A stretch of 64,000 nucleotides of DNA from Synechococcus sp. ATX 2A4 (GTDB lineage: Bacteria > Cyanobacteriota > Cyanobacteriia > PCC-6307 > Cyanobiaceae), in NCBI RefSeq assembly GCF_024346375.1, contig NZ_JAGQCV010000005.1:1-64000 (forward strand). The letters are read 5' to 3'. The position numbers and the translations under genes were made by a program. Below, one piece after another: positions 1-8,363 of the stretch (its first letter is position 1; each line of letters begins with the position of its first letter). Under the pieces are notes generated by a model. It was given only the letters and a program-made list of their open reading frames with translations. It was not told the origin of the DNA and ran no database searches.

Positions 1-279
1 GAAATGGAGGGCAAGCCCACCACCTTCCGGGTTGCCATGCGACCAGGCAAGCGGCGCGCCCTGCCCAATACAGCGGATGGACGAATGGATGATCTGATCG
101 AAACAGCCAAAGCTCATATCCGTGCCAAGGGTGAGCACCCGTTCCGCGTGATCAAGCAGCAGTTCGGATTTCAGAAGACCCGGCTGCGGGGCATGCTCAA
201 GAACCGCTGCAAGGTAAACGTGCTGGCAGCCCTTACGAACCTATTTATGGTGCGTCATGAACTGCTATGCAGGACATGA
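1..279 (+). CDS. IS5-family transposase, C-terminal part (5' end outside window)
   Basis: The reading frame is open from the first base, so the gene starts before the window. The last ~50 residues carry the end of an IS5-type DDE transposase: a helix with K-G-E-H-P-F-R-V-I-K-Q-Q-F-G followed by R-G-M-L-K-N and N-V-L-A-A-L-T-N-L. The Glu of EHPFR is the usual third catalytic acid of this family. The first two acids must lie upstream of the window. It is followed by about 170 bases without a gene, where the right end of the element should be; I could not fix the terminal inverted repeat because the left end is not visible. Whether the element is complete cannot be judged. Confidence 0.85.
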   Translation, partial: EMEGKPTTFRVAMRPGKRRALPNTADGRMDDLIETAKAHIRAKGEHPFRVIKQQFGFQKTRLRGMLKNRCKVNVLAALTNLFMVRHELLCRT

Positions 280-333
280 TCAGGAGAGTGGTGTGCCGAT
301 TGGGGACAAGACCGTCTTCCATGGAAAGCATAA

Positions 334-352
334 TTCACCTAAGAGAGGTGAA
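334..352. terminator. Small hairpin between transposase and MOSC gene
   Basis: A 7-base inverted repeat, TTCACCT / AGGTGAA, encloses a 5-base loop. It lies between two genes that end towards each other (the transposase and the MOSC gene), so it could end transcription. There is no T tract on either side, so the call is weak. It could also belong to the IS end. Confidence 0.3.
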
Positions 353-448
353 ATCAGGCCCATTCAAACCTGATCTGCACTGCAGTGGTCCATCCCAACC
401 ACTTGAGGGCCTGAAACTTGGCTTGCGGGCTTGTTGCCCAGAGCTTCC

Positions 449-1330
449 CTAGCCCGGCCTTTCTTCCAGCAGGGTGATCGGATCGCCCACCGCCACCGGC
501 CCGGGGGTGAGAACCGACAGGCGAATGCCGGCGATCACCTTGTTGTGGCGAGCCGTGGCCCGCAGGATCTCGATGTCTTCCGGCAGGCCGCACTGGGCCA
601 GGGTGGTGATCACGCAGCGGGGGCAGGCGGTGTCCACCTGCAGCACAGTCCGCTGACCGATCCGCAGGCGGTGGCCCAGCCAGGCCTCCTCCACGAACCC
701 CTCGTCGCCTTCCAGCGGCGCCATCAGCAGGTTGGGGCGGAAGCGCTCCACGGCGAAATCGAGGTCGGGTTCCAGCTGGCGCAGGCGGTCGAGCGTGGCG
801 GTGCTGATCGCATGGATCGGGCAGGAATCGAAGAAGGTGCCGGCGGGCAGCACCAGCTCATTCACCACGTCCTGAAATTCCCGCTCCTGCACCGGTGGCC
901 AGTACTGATCCAGGCTGGCGCCCTCCTGGGGCTGATCCAGCAGGCTCACCTGCCGCCCCAGCCACGCCGACAGCTGGGCGCCCGCCTGTGGATCACTGGT
1001 GAGCAGGGGCGCCGCCTCCGGCCCTGCTGCCGCACCAGCTGCGGCGCTGCCGCCGCCTGAGCTGCCGGCGGCGCTGATCGCGGCGACGGGCAGCGCCTGG
1101 CCGGGCAGGGGCGGCACCACGAACTTGGCCTGGTACTGGAGCAGGGAGCGCCACAGGCGCGGATTCTTGGCGCTGGCCACCCGGCCGGTGGCATGGTCCC
1201 AGAGGGCATAGGCGCGGTCGCCGCAGACTCCCCCTTCGCCTATCTCCAGCTGGGGCAGGCACTCGCCCAGCATCGATTTCACCGGGTAACGCCAGAGCGC
1301 TTCCACCCGTCCCACCAGCCTGCTGTTCAT
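449..1330 (-). CDS. MOSC domain-containing protein
   Basis: About 293 residues from the ATG at 1330; the frame stays open 8 codons further (GTG-type start at 1354), but the ATG puts the conserved [12 protein letters not shown] at the N-terminus, as is usual for these proteins. This is the MOSC N-terminal beta-barrel (residues ~1-110) followed by the MOSC domain (~150-290), with [11 protein letters not shown] near residue 230 containing the conserved Cys. The family binds or transfers sulfur carried on the molybdenum cofactor or on other metal-sulfur centres; the substrate here is unknown. The middle carries an Ala/Gly/Ser-rich stretch (~95-120) that looks like a flexible insertion. moaB lies directly upstream on the same strand, which fits a molybdenum-cofactor context. 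Confidence 0.85.
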   Translation of the reverse strand: MNSRLVGRVEALWRYPVKSMLGECLPQLEIGEGGVCGDRAYALWDHATGRVASAKNPRLWRSLLQYQAKFVVPPLPGQALPVAAISAAGSSGGGSAAAGAAAGPEAAPLLTSDPQAGAQLSAWLGRQVSLLDQPQEGASLDQYWPPVQEREFQDVVNELVLPAGTFFDSCPIHAISTATLDRLRQLEPDLDFAVERFRPNLLMAPLEGDEGFVEEAWLGHRLRIGQRTVLQVDTACPRCVITTLAQCGLPEDIEILRATARHNKVIAGIRLSVLTPGPVAVGDPITLLEERPG

Positions 1331-1382
1331 GGGGCCCGCCCGTAACGGGCTCATCCAAGCGTTCAGCGGCTCCGGCCGCCGT

Positions 1383-1964
1383 TCAGGGCGTACCGCTCGT
1401 GCCGGTGTCGGTACCCGTGCCAGTGGCTGGGGGCGGGCTCCAGGCCGGGGTGTGGGGGTCTTCGCGCAGCCGCGGCAGCAGCTGCACCAGGTTGCAGGGG
1501 CGGGTGGCGGGGTTCAGCTGGGCGCTGATCAGCCGGTCCCAGGCGGTGCTCACCGCGTCAAGCGAGCCGGGCAGCACGAAGATCACCGTGCCGTTGGCCA
1601 CCCCCGCCAGGCAGCGGCCCTGCAGGGTGCTGGTGCCGATCGTCTCGAAGGACAGCAGGCGGAACAGCTCGCCGAAGCCCTCGATCGTCTTGTCGAGCAG
1701 GGGCGCGACCGCTTCCGGCGAGCCGTCGCGGCCAGTGAGCCCGGTGCCCCCGCAGCTGATCACCACCTGCACCGCCGGCGTGGCGATCCAGCGGCTCAGC
1801 ACCGCCCGGATCGCGTAGCGGTCGTCGGGCACGCACAGGCGCTCCACCAGCTCGTGGCCATCCCGTTCCAGGCGCTCGCGCAGCGCATCGCCGGAGGGAT
1901 CATCGGCGCTGGGATCGGCGCTGCGCCGGTCGGAGACCGTGAGCAGGGCGATGGCGAGACTCAC
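1383..1964 (-). CDS. moaB: Molybdenum cofactor biosynthesis protein MoaB/Mog-like
   Basis: 193 residues, slightly longer than the usual ~170 because of a Thr/Gly-rich C-terminal tail. The N-terminus [10 protein letters not shown] and the motif [11 protein letters not shown] (~residues 70-80) are the nucleotide/molybdopterin-binding signature of the MoaB/MogA fold; [10 protein letters not shown] near residue 130 is the matching second loop. The family adenylates molybdopterin in molybdenum cofactor synthesis, although some MoaB proteins have no proven activity. The MOSC gene follows on the same strand 52 bases downstream, so the two may be co-transcribed. No other molybdenum cofactor gene is in the window. 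Confidence 0.9.
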   Translation of the reverse strand: MSLAIALLTVSDRRSADPSADDPSGDALRERLERDGHELVERLCVPDDRYAIRAVLSRWIATPAVQVVISCGGTGLTGRDGSPEAVAPLLDKTIEGFGELFRLLSFETIGTSTLQGRCLAGVANGTVIFVLPGSLDAVSTAWDRLISAQLNPATRPCNLVQLLPRLREDPHTPAWSPPPATGTGTDTGTSGTP

Positions 1965-2028
1965 AGGGCAACGCGCGGCGATGGTCTGAGGCTAGGCAGC
2001 GCCGTTGCCAGGCCCATAGCCTGGGCGG

Positions 2029-3942
2029 ATGGCACTGAGCGCGGCACCGAGCGAAAGCTTTGAACTGATCGTCGTCGGCGGCGGCCATGCGGGCTGCGAG
2101 GCGGCGCTGGCGGCGGCGCGGCTCGGCATCGACACCGCCCTGTTCAGCCTCAACATCGACCGCATCGCCTGGCAGCCCTGCAACCCGGCGGTGGGCGGGC
2201 CGGCCAAGAGCCAGCTGGTGCATGAAGTGGATGCCCTCGGCGGCGTGATCGGGCGGCTGGCCGATGCCACCGCCCTGCAGAAGCGGGTGCTCAACGCCAG
2301 CCGGGGGCCGGCGGTGTGGGCCCTGCGCGCCCAGACCGACAAGCGCGCCTACGCCCGTCAGATGCTGCAGCTGCTGCAGCACACGCCGCACCTGCACCTG
2401 CGAGAGGCGATGGTCACCGGCCTGGAGGTGGCCGACGACCGGGTGATCGGTGTGCGCACCTATTTCGGCAGCGTGTATGCCGCCGGCGCCGTGGTGCTCA
2501 CCACCGGCACCTTTCTGGGCGGCACGATCTGGGTGGGCAACCGCTCCATGCCCGCCGGCCGCGCCGGTGAAGCCCGCGCCGAGGGGCTCACCGAGGCGCT
2601 GCAGGCGCTGGGCTTCCGCACCGATCGCCTCAAGACCGGCACCCCGGCCCGGGTCGATCGCCGCAGCGTGCGCCTCGATCAGCTGGAGGAACAACCCAGC
2701 GACGCCGCCGATCGCTTCTTCTCCTTCGACCCGGCCGCCTGGGTGAGCGGCGAGCAGATGGCGTGCCACATCACCCGCACCACTGCGGCCACCCACCAGC
2801 TGATCCGCGACAACCTCCACCTCACCCCGATCTACGGCGGCTTCATCGACAGCAAGGGGCCCCGCTACTGCCCCTCGATCGAAGACAAGATCGTGCGCTT
2901 CGAAGGCAAGGACTCGCACCAGATCTTCCTGGAACCGGAGGGGCGCGACACGCCCGAGCTCTACATCCAGGGCTTCTCCACCGGCCTGCCCGAACGGCTG
3001 CAGCTCGAGCTGCTGCGCACGCTGCCGGGGCTGGAGCAGTGCGTCATGCTGCGCCCCGCCTATGCCGTCGATTACGACATCCTGCCCGCCACCCAGCTGC
3101 TGCCCTCGCTGATGACCAAGCGGGTGGAGGGGCTGTTCAGCGCCGGCCAGCTCAACGGCACCACCGGCTATGAGGAGGCGGCAGCCCAGGGGCTGGTGGC
3201 GGGGCTGAATGCGGCGCGGCTGCTGCGCGGCCAGAGCCCCGTGCACTTCCCGCGCGAGGGCAGCTACATCGGCACCTTGATCGACGATCTGGTGACGAAG
3301 GACCTCAAGGAGCCCTACCGGGTGCTCACCAGCCGCAGCGAATACCGGCTGGTGCTGCGGGGCGACAACGCCGATCGGCGCCTCACGCCGCTGGGCCATG
3401 AGCTCGGCCTGGTGGATGGCCGCCGCTGGCAGATCTTCCAGGCCAAGCAGGCGGCGATCGAGGCGGAGCAGCGCCGCCTCGACACCGTGCGGCTGAAGGC
3501 GTCCGACCCAGCCGCCGCCGCGATCGAAGTGGAAACGGGAGCGCCGATCCGCGGCTCGATCACCCTGGCCGATCTGTTGCGCCGCTCCGGGGTGCATGCC
3601 ACCGATCTGGTGCGCCACGGCCTCTGTGATCCGCAGCTGCCGGCCGATGTGCGCGACAGCGCCGAGATCGACGTGAAATACAGCGGCTATCTGGCCCGCC
3701 AGCAGCAGGAGATCGAGCGGGTGCGCAAGCAGGATCACCGGCCGATTCCGGACGGCATCGATTACGCCGCCATCGCCACCCTCTCCAAGGAGGCGCGCGA
3801 ACGGCTGGCGGTGGTGCGGCCGCTGAATCTCGGCCAGGCCTCCCGCATGCCGGGCGTCAGCCCTGCCGATGCCAACGCCCTGCTGCTGTGGCTGGAGCTG
3901 AACCGGCGGCGGGAGGCAGCGCAACGGGCACCAGTGCCCTAA
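2029..3942 (+). CDS. mnmG: tRNA uridine-34 carboxymethylaminomethyl-modifying enzyme MnmG (GidA)
   Basis: 637 residues, the normal length for MnmG. It is a cytosolic FAD- and NADH-dependent enzyme that works with MnmE to modify the wobble uridine of certain tRNAs. The N-terminus has the FAD-binding motif [10 protein letters not shown] (~residues 14-23), then the conserved N-P-A-V-G-G-P-A-K block (~55), T-G-T-F-L-G-G (~160) and [14 protein letters not shown] (~370), followed by the C-terminal helical tRNA/MnmE-binding region. The ATG at 2029 gives an N-terminus that begins right before the Rossmann strand. It is divergent from moaB. The next gene starts 35 bases after the stop codon. Confidence 0.97.
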   Translation: MALSAAPSESFELIVVGGGHAGCEAALAAARLGIDTALFSLNIDRIAWQPCNPAVGGPAKSQLVHEVDALGGVIGRLADATALQKRVLNASRGPAVWALRAQTDKRAYARQMLQLLQHTPHLHLREAMVTGLEVADDRVIGVRTYFGSVYAAGAVVLTTGTFLGGTIWVGNRSMPAGRAGEARAEGLTEALQALGFRTDRLKTGTPARVDRRSVRLDQLEEQPSDAADRFFSFDPAAWVSGEQMACHITRTTAATHQLIRDNLHLTPIYGGFIDSKGPRYCPSIEDKIVRFEGKDSHQIFLEPEGRDTPELYIQGFSTGLPERLQLELLRTLPGLEQCVMLRPAYAVDYDILPATQLLPSLMTKRVEGLFSAGQLNGTTGYEEAAAQGLVAGLNAARLLRGQSPVHFPREGSYIGTLIDDLVTKDLKEPYRVLTSRSEYRLVLRGDNADRRLTPLGHELGLVDGRRWQIFQAKQAAIEAEQRRLDTVRLKASDPAAAAIEVETGAPIRGSITLADLLRRSGVHATDLVRHGLCDPQLPADVRDSAEIDVKYSGYLARQQQEIERVRKQDHRPIPDGIDYAAIATLSKEARERLAVVRPLNLGQASRMPGVSPADANALLLWLELNRRREAAQRAPVP

Positions 3943-3977
3943 TATCCCCCGTCACTGACGCCTGAGCCTGAGCTTTC

Positions 3978-4859
3978 ATGGCGAGCCCTCCTTCCGTCCC
4001 CACCTCCAGAGCCTTCTGGGATCTGAAGGCTGAGCAGGTGATGGACCGGGTGTTCGCCAATGGAGCCAACCGCACCAGCGTGGCGCTGCTCGACCACACG
4101 CCGATCGATGTGGTGGTGAGCGAGGCTCCGCCGCGGGCACCGGCCCCGCCGCCACCATCCCGTGCCACCCGCACGGCCACCCCCACATCCTTCTGGCAGC
4201 ACCCCTGGCTGTTGGTCATCGCTGCCCTTGCCCTGGTGGGGCTCACCTCCTCGCTGCTGCTGTGGCGCAACTGGCAGGTGGCCAACCGGGCGCTTGATCA
4301 GGAACGCAACCTCAAGCTGCTGGAGCGTCTGCGCGATTTGGTGCCAGCCGCCGCTGAACCTGTCGCGTTGCCCGCTGGACAAGGGGCCGGGGCGGTCGCC
4401 ACCCCTGATCCCAGCCTGCCGCCACCGCCCCTGGAGGAGCCCTGGGTGCAGGAACTGGCGCCCCTCTCTGGTGGCACCGCCGGCCAGGCTTCCACCGCGC
4501 GGCCCCTGCGGGTGCCCGTCAACGGCACCATCACCCGGGCGGCCCCCGCTGCCGCTGCCGGCGGCAACGGCTGGGCGGTGGGTGACACCGTGGGGGGCTC
4601 AGCCAGCCCCAAACCCGCTGTCGCCTCGCCGGCGTCAAGCGCAAGCTCCGGCCCGGCCCCCCAGCTGATGGGCGTGGTGCAGGTGCAGGGCCGTTCCGGC
4701 TCGGCGATCTTCCAGGTGGGCGACACCACCACAAACGTGTCGGTGGGAGAGCCGATCGGCGCCAGTGGCTGGCGGCTGCAATCCGCCAGCAGCGATTCGG
4801 TGGTGATTGAACGCCAGGGCCAGCAGCGTCAGGTAAGCATCAGCACCTATGGCCCCTGA
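3978..4859 (+). CDS. Single-pass membrane protein with GspC/PilP-like C-terminal domain
   Basis: 293 residues. A cytoplasmic N-terminus (~1-75, Pro/Ala-rich after residue 50) is followed by one hydrophobic helix at ~75-96 (W-L-L-V-I-A-A-L-A-L-V-G-L), a basic/acidic helical stretch, and a long Pro/Ala/Gly-rich linker (~125-225). The last ~65 residues form a compact domain reading L-M-G-V-V-Q-V-Q-G...A-I-F-Q-V-G-D-T-T...V-G-E-P-I-G-A-S-G-W-R-L. That pattern resembles the periplasmic HR/PilP domain of type II secretion GspC and type IV pilus PilP proteins, which meet the outer-membrane secretin. The similarity is by eye and the role is an inference. It sits just downstream of mnmG on the same strand. 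No pilus or secretion gene is nearby. Confidence 0.75.
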   Translation: MASPPSVPTSRAFWDLKAEQVMDRVFANGANRTSVALLDHTPIDVVVSEAPPRAPAPPPPSRATRTATPTSFWQHPWLLVIAALALVGLTSSLLLWRNWQVANRALDQERNLKLLERLRDLVPAAAEPVALPAGQGAGAVATPDPSLPPPPLEEPWVQELAPLSGGTAGQASTARPLRVPVNGTITRAAPAAAAGGNGWAVGDTVGGSASPKPAVASPASSASSGPAPQLMGVVQVQGRSGSAIFQVGDTTTNVSVGEPIGASGWRLQSASSDSVVIERQGQQRQVSISTYGP

Positions 4860-4940
4860 GTGGGGTTCCTGCTGCGGCGGTTTCTCCCCTCCCGTTGCCC
4901 TCTCTGGCTTGCGTAGCTTGAATCACCGGTGCTCAGCCCG

Positions 4941-5639
4941 ATGAGCGGCACGCTCTGCCCGTCCTCCGCCCCCTCCCATGGGGAGCGCTCCGTCCTTCCC
5001 CGCCAGGAGCCGCCAGCCGGCGCCGACGGCACGCCGTTCCCCTCGCCGCACGCCCTCTGGTCGGCGCCGCGGACGGCTGTGGAGGCCGGCCGCACCGCAG
5101 CGGGCCTGAGCGGTGCCTGGCAGCTGCTGCTGCTGGGCGATGGCAGCCCCACCCGTCATCTGCAGCTGCTCACCGGTGCCCCGGTGGAAGTGGAACTGAT
5201 CGCCATGGCGCCCGATGCGGGGAATGGCGAGCGGATGCCTGCGGAAGTGGCCGGTCTGGCCTCGCCGTTGCTGCGGCGTCAGGTGTGGCTTCGCTGTCAC
5301 GGAGAGGCGCTGGCCTGGGCCGAAAGCTGGTGGAACCAGACCCAGGCCGAGGAAAATCTGCGCGACCGCCAGCTGCCGATCTGGCAAAGCCTGACGGCAG
5401 ATCGCGCGGAGCTGTTCCGCGAGGTGGATGGGTTGGCCAGGGTGACGGAACCTTGGCTGGAACAGGGTTTTGGCTGCAGCGGTCCGTTCTGGAGCCGCCA
5501 CTACCGCTTCTTCCGCGGCGGGCGTCAGCTCACGGTGATCCGGGAGGTCTTCTCCCCAGCGCTGGAGCGTTGGCTGGGCCCGAGCAGCCACTGTAAAGAT
5601 TCATCAATATTGCCGGCGGCCGCCCCGCGGACGCATTGA
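4941..5639 (+). CDS. Chorismate lyase, cyanobacterial/Ycf21 type (DUF98)
   Basis: 232 residues from the ATG at 4941; an in-frame GTG at 4929 is an alternative start. The protein matches the cyanobacterial/plastid Ycf21 (DUF98) family, which converts chorismate to 4-hydroxybenzoate and pyruvate for the plastoquinone head group. Visible family features are W-Q-L-L-L-L-G-D-G-S-P-T-R-H-L (~55-70), the P-V-E-V-E-L-I strand, R-Q-V-W-L-R with A-E-S-W-W-N, and P-I-W-Q-S-L followed by R-A-E-L-F-R-E. The first ~45 residues are low complexity and probably not conserved. The gene stands between two unknowns on the same strand. The family call is firm; the exact start is not. Confidence 0.85.
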   Translation: MSGTLCPSSAPSHGERSVLPRQEPPAGADGTPFPSPHALWSAPRTAVEAGRTAAGLSGAWQLLLLGDGSPTRHLQLLTGAPVEVELIAMAPDAGNGERMPAEVAGLASPLLRRQVWLRCHGEALAWAESWWNQTQAEENLRDRQLPIWQSLTADRAELFREVDGLARVTEPWLEQGFGCSGPFWSRHYRFFRGGRQLTVIREVFSPALERWLGPSSHCKDSSILPAAAPRTH

Positions 5640-5697
5640 CAAGTTGCCAGAGGCCCCAACCCGGGCAGCATGTTGACGTTCGACTTCGGTTCGCCCG

Positions 5698-6240
5698 ATG
5701 GCCCCGTCCACGTCCTGGCTCAGCCTTACCGATCTGGGCCGCCTCTACGGCATCTCCGCCATCTACTGCGGCCGCCTGCTGATCGAGGCCGGTCTGCGCA
5801 ATCACGACGGACGCCCCAGCGCCGAAGCCCTGGCCAACGGCGTGGCCCAGGTGGCCTGCTCCAGCCACCGCAATGGGGACACCCTCTGGCACGAAAACGG
5901 CTGCCGCGCCGCCCTGGAAGCGCGCGGCCAGGTGCCCCTGGCCCAGCGCACCTTGGTGGAACAGTGGGCTGAATTGCTCTGGGCGATGAAGCAAGGCTCA
6001 GCGGCGATCAGCACCTCCGCCGAGCAGATGGCCGAAGACCTCCCCGGTGAACTGGTGGAGCCCGTCAACCAGCAGCTGCGGGTGAACGGCTGGGACTTCC
6101 AGGTGCCCCGCCCCCATCACAGCGGCGGTGGCGCCGGAGCTGGCGGCAGCAGCACCGGTGAGGGTCACGCCAATTCCAGCGCGCGCCCCCGCAACCATCC
6201 CGAGGAACTGGCCCGCCGCCACCACAAATCGGCCGGCTGA
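5698..6240 (+). CDS. Conserved cyanobacterial protein of unknown function
   Basis: 180 residues. I do not recognise a named domain. The first ~65 residues read like a small winged-helix or helix-turn-helix fold (L-T-D-L-G-R-L-Y-G-I-S-A-I-Y-C-G-R-L-L-I-E-A-G-L, then D-G-R-P-S-A-E-A-L), a pattern common in cyanobacterial proteins of unknown role. A helical region follows (~95-125), and after residue ~140 comes a Gly/Ser/His-rich disordered tail ending in basic residues. The ATG at 5698 gives an N-terminus that starts right before the predicted domain. The stop codon lies inside a strong hairpin shared with the convergent DUF1269 gene. Confidence 0.7.
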   Translation: MAPSTSWLSLTDLGRLYGISAIYCGRLLIEAGLRNHDGRPSAEALANGVAQVACSSHRNGDTLWHENGCRAALEARGQVPLAQRTLVEQWAELLWAMKQGSAAISTSAEQMAEDLPGELVEPVNQQLRVNGWDFQVPRPHHSGGGAGAGGSSTGEGHANSSARPRNHPEELARRHHKSAG

Positions 6241-6250
6241 AGGCCGGCCG
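6230..6250. terminator. Bidirectional GC hairpin at convergent gene ends
   Basis: A perfect 8-base inverted repeat (CGGCCGGC / GCCGGCCG) encloses the 5-base loop TGAAG. It covers the stop codon of the plus-strand unknown protein and lies 5 bases from the stop of the minus-strand DUF1269 gene. Position and symmetry fit a terminator used from both sides. It lacks a T tract, so it may act as a barrier or mRNA-stabilising hairpin instead. Confidence 0.55.
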
Positions 6251-6254
6251 GTGA

Positions 6255-6776
6255 TCAGCCGAGCCGCAGCGCTTCAGCCTGTTGGCGGGTCTTGTCGAGC
6301 AGCTCGCGCAGCCGGTCTTCGTCGGTGTGGCTGAGGCTGGTGCGCAGCAGCTTGGCGTGGGGGGCGAAGCCGCGCAGGCGCTCCACCACCCGGTCGGGGG
6401 TGGCTTCCCGCACCAGCAGGCAGAGGGCGGCGCTGCCCTTCGGCAGGGTTTCGCCCACCTCCCGCAGGAAGCTGTCGCTGATGCCCAGATCGCTGAGCGC
6501 GCCCGAGGCGGCCCCGACCCCGGCGCCCAGGGCGGCGCCCAGCAGCGGATTGAGGAACAGCAGCCCCACCAGCGAGCCCCAGAAGCCACCGCCCAGCGCG
6601 CCAGCGGCGGTGAGGTTGATCGCCTGACGCAGATGCACCTCACCGGCGGCGTCGTGCTCAACCACCACCGCATCTTCCAACGAGATCAGGTGCTCCTGCT
6701 GAATGCTCACCAGCTCGCGCCGCACAGCGTCGGCGTCCTCGGTTTTCGGAAATCCCACCACGATCAGGTTGCTCAT
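6255..6776 (-). CDS. DUF1269 domain membrane protein
   Basis: 173 residues from the ATG at 6776, where the typical N-terminus M-S-N-L-I-V-V-G-F-P begins; the longer open frame to 7016 overlaps the neighbouring gene in another frame and is not supported. After a small alpha/beta start (~1-55, including A-V-V-V-E-H-D), a Gly/Ala-rich hydrophobic hairpin (~68-105, G-G-G-F-W-G-S-L-V-G-L-L-F-L-N-P-L-L-G-A-A-L-G-A-G) is followed by a soluble helical end. This layout is that of the DUF1269 (COG4803) family. The family has no established biochemical role; a stress-related membrane role is sometimes suggested. The gene is convergent with the upstream plus-strand unknown. Confidence 0.85.
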   Translation of the reverse strand: MSNLIVVGFPKTEDADAVRRELVSIQQEHLISLEDAVVVEHDAAGEVHLRQAINLTAAGALGGGFWGSLVGLLFLNPLLGAALGAGVGAASGALSDLGISDSFLREVGETLPKGSAALCLLVREATPDRVVERLRGFAPHAKLLRTSLSHTDEDRLRELLDKTRQQAEALRLG

Positions 6777-6874
6777 GGACGCAGATCCTTGGAAGCGGTT
6801 GATCACCATTGAATGTAGGTGGCATGGGGTGGCGCTTCGCCGGGACGAGCGGTTGTGCTCCGCCGCAAGCCCAC

Positions 6875-7552
6875 TCAATCGCGCCGGCGGCTGGAACGGG
6901 GCAGGGGGCGCTGGGGGGTGCGTGTCGGCGCAGGATCCGTAGCGGCCGGTGGTGCGGCAGGTGCCTCGCTGGGGCGCTGCCAGCGGGGCAGGCGGAAGTT
7001 GTCGTCTTCGGGCCAATCGTTGCTGTCGGAGGCGGGCGGCAGCAGCGGGGCGCTGCGGCGGGAGATCGCCTCCAGGGGGCGGCGCCCACCGCCGCCGGTG
7101 CTGACGCCGCCAGGGCTGCCGTTGCCGGGACTGTCGCTGCGGGGACTGCGGCTGATGGGGCTGCGGCTGTCGGCGCTGCGGCTGTCGGGTTCGCGGCTCC
7201 TGCCGCGGAAAGGCTCATCGGCGGGGAGGCCGCTGCCGCGGCGGGGCGGTGGGGCCTGCCCGTCGCGCTCCTGCGGCGACGGGCGCTCCTGCCAGGGTTC
7301 GGGCCAGTCGTCGTCGCCTTCGAGAAACCAGTCGAAGCGCTCGCCCACCCAGCGGCCCAGATCATCGAGGCCCGGGCGTGCACCGGCGCGGCCCCCGGCT
7401 CCACGCGCCTGGGCACGCGAGCCCGGGCGAGCCCCGGACACGCCGTTCACCAGCTGCCGCCCCGCCACCATCCACTGATCGAAGGTTCCGCCCGTCGCGG
7501 GCGATCCCTGGCGGCGTCTGCCGCGGCGGGAAGGGTCGCCGGAACCGTTCAT
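6875..7552 (-). CDS. Arg/Ser/Pro-rich, largely disordered protein
   Basis: 225 residues. The N-terminal third has a short conserved-looking helix (F-D-Q-W-M-V-A-G-R-Q-L-V-N-G-V-S-G, ~24-40) and a patch rich in Trp, Asp and Glu (G-E-R-F-D-W-F-L-E-G-D-D-D-W, ~70-85). From ~95 to the end it is low complexity: Arg, Ser, Pro, Gly and Asp, with tandem (D/I)-S-R-S-(P/A) pentapeptides at ~118-140. Proteins with the Q-W..G-R..V-N-G-V-S-G start occur in marine Synechococcus, to my memory, without a known function. The basic N-terminus and SR-like repeats could suggest RNA or DNA contact, but that is a guess. It ends ~100 bases upstream of the DUF1269 gene on the same strand. Confidence 0.65.
   Translation of the reverse strand: MNGSGDPSRRGRRRQGSPATGGTFDQWMVAGRQLVNGVSGARPGSRAQARGAGGRAGARPGLDDLGRWVGERFDWFLEGDDDWPEPWQERPSPQERDGQAPPPRRGSGLPADEPFRGRSREPDSRSADSRSPISRSPRSDSPGNGSPGGVSTGGGGRRPLEAISRRSAPLLPPASDSNDWPEDDNFRLPRWQRPSEAPAAPPAATDPAPTRTPQRPLPRSSRRRD
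7128..7202 (-). repeat. 15-bp tandem repeat, five units, inside the SR-rich gene
   Basis: Five adjacent 15-base units start at 7128, 7143, 7158, 7173 and 7188, such as GGACTGCGGCTGATG and GCGCTGCGGCTGTCG. Since 15 is five codons, each unit adds one (D/I)SRS(P/A)-like pentapeptide on the minus strand. Copy number could vary without breaking the frame. Confidence 0.75.
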
Positions 7553-7615
7553 GGCTCTGTCCTGTGTCCGTCCTGATGGGCCCGGCTCTGCCCTGAGAAC
7601 CGTTCTGCCTCGACC

Positions 7616-7744
7616 CTAACGGCTGAGGCGCAGGGCCCAGCGGCGGCGCAGCCAGCGTTCGCGGCCCAGACCCACCACGGCGATCGCCAGGCCACCGCAC
7701 TGCAGCACCCCCAGGAACAGTTCCATGCCAAGGGCGTGATCCAT
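7616..7744 (-). CDS. Possible 42-residue small membrane protein
   Basis: A short ATG-started frame encodes M-D-H-A-L-G-M-E-L-F-L-G-V-L-Q, continuing as a single hydrophobic helix (~8-26) and ending in a strongly basic tail (R-E-R-W-L-R-R-R-W). One transmembrane helix followed by positive charges is the standard layout of bacterial small membrane proteins. It starts 9 bases after the SprT stop codon on the same strand, so it could be co-transcribed. There is no homology support, and a chance open frame of this length is quite possible in GC-rich DNA. Confidence 0.4.
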   Translation of the reverse strand: MDHALGMELFLGVLQCGGLAIAVVGLGRERWLRRRWALRLSR

Positions 7745-7753
7745 CGGCGAACC

Positions 7754-8296
7754 CTAGGCGCCACCGGGTTCGAACACGAGCTGGCAGCTGGCGTGCCACT
7801 GACCCCCGTGCAGCCGGTCGCAGCAGAGGCGGCAGGCCACGCCCCGCACCCGGCGCCGATAGGGGGCCGTGACGCCGCAGCTGGGGCAGCGGGCGATCCA
7901 GCGCACCGCGGAGACCGGCACCGGATAGCAGTGGCGCAGGCTCACCTCGAAGGCCGACTGGGCGGCGTTGATGCGGGCCATGCGGGCGCGGAAGTGGGGC
8001 CCATGCACCTCGCGCACGCCCAGCACCCGGTCGATCCAGGCGTGGATCATCTCGTGGCAGAGCGTGCCGAGCGTGGCCTCGCGGGGCAGGGGTTCGAGCA
8101 CCGGCCGCGACAGCACGATTTCGCAGAGCGGGGTGCCATCGCGCTGCCGGCCGCTGCGGTAGAGCCCGGCCGTGCGGTTCATGCGGCCATCGCTCCAGCG
8201 CACCGCCACCAGGCTGCGGCCCTGGGGCGCCAGGGTGCCGTCGAAGTGTTCCCGGTCGAGGCGGTGGAACAGCGGCAGCAGGGACTCAAGGGGCAT
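7754..8296 (-). CDS. SprT-like zinc metalloprotease
   Basis: 180 residues. The H-E-M-I-H-A-W motif at ~81-87 is the HExxH zinc-protease signature, with a further His at ~98-101 (V-H-G-P-H) likely completing the metal site, as in the SprT/Spartan family. The C-terminal part has a zinc-ribbon pair, C-P-S-C-G at ~137 and C-R-L-C-C at ~155, which is common in SprT-like proteins. Eukaryotic relatives cut DNA-protein crosslinks; the role of bacterial SprT-like proteins is much less clear. It is convergent with nothing and transcribed away from the adjacent membrane protein gene at 8364. No signal peptide is seen, so a cytosolic location is likely. Confidence 0.85.
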   Translation of the reverse strand: MPLESLLPLFHRLDREHFDGTLAPQGRSLVAVRWSDGRMNRTAGLYRSGRQRDGTPLCEIVLSRPVLEPLPREATLGTLCHEMIHAWIDRVLGVREVHGPHFRARMARINAAQSAFEVSLRHCYPVPVSAVRWIARCPSCGVTAPYRRRVRGVACRLCCDRLHGGQWHASCQLVFEPGGA

Positions 8297-8363
8297 GCCG
8301 CTTCAGGGCGTTGGCACCAAGCCGGCAGTCTGGCGGGGCCGTCGGTCAGACTCCACGCTCGAG

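Noticed and set aside
1900-3924. 674-codon minus-strand open frame opposite mnmG
   Set aside because: It is antisense to a textbook MnmG; long antisense frames are expected in GC-rich DNA and this one has no domain pattern.
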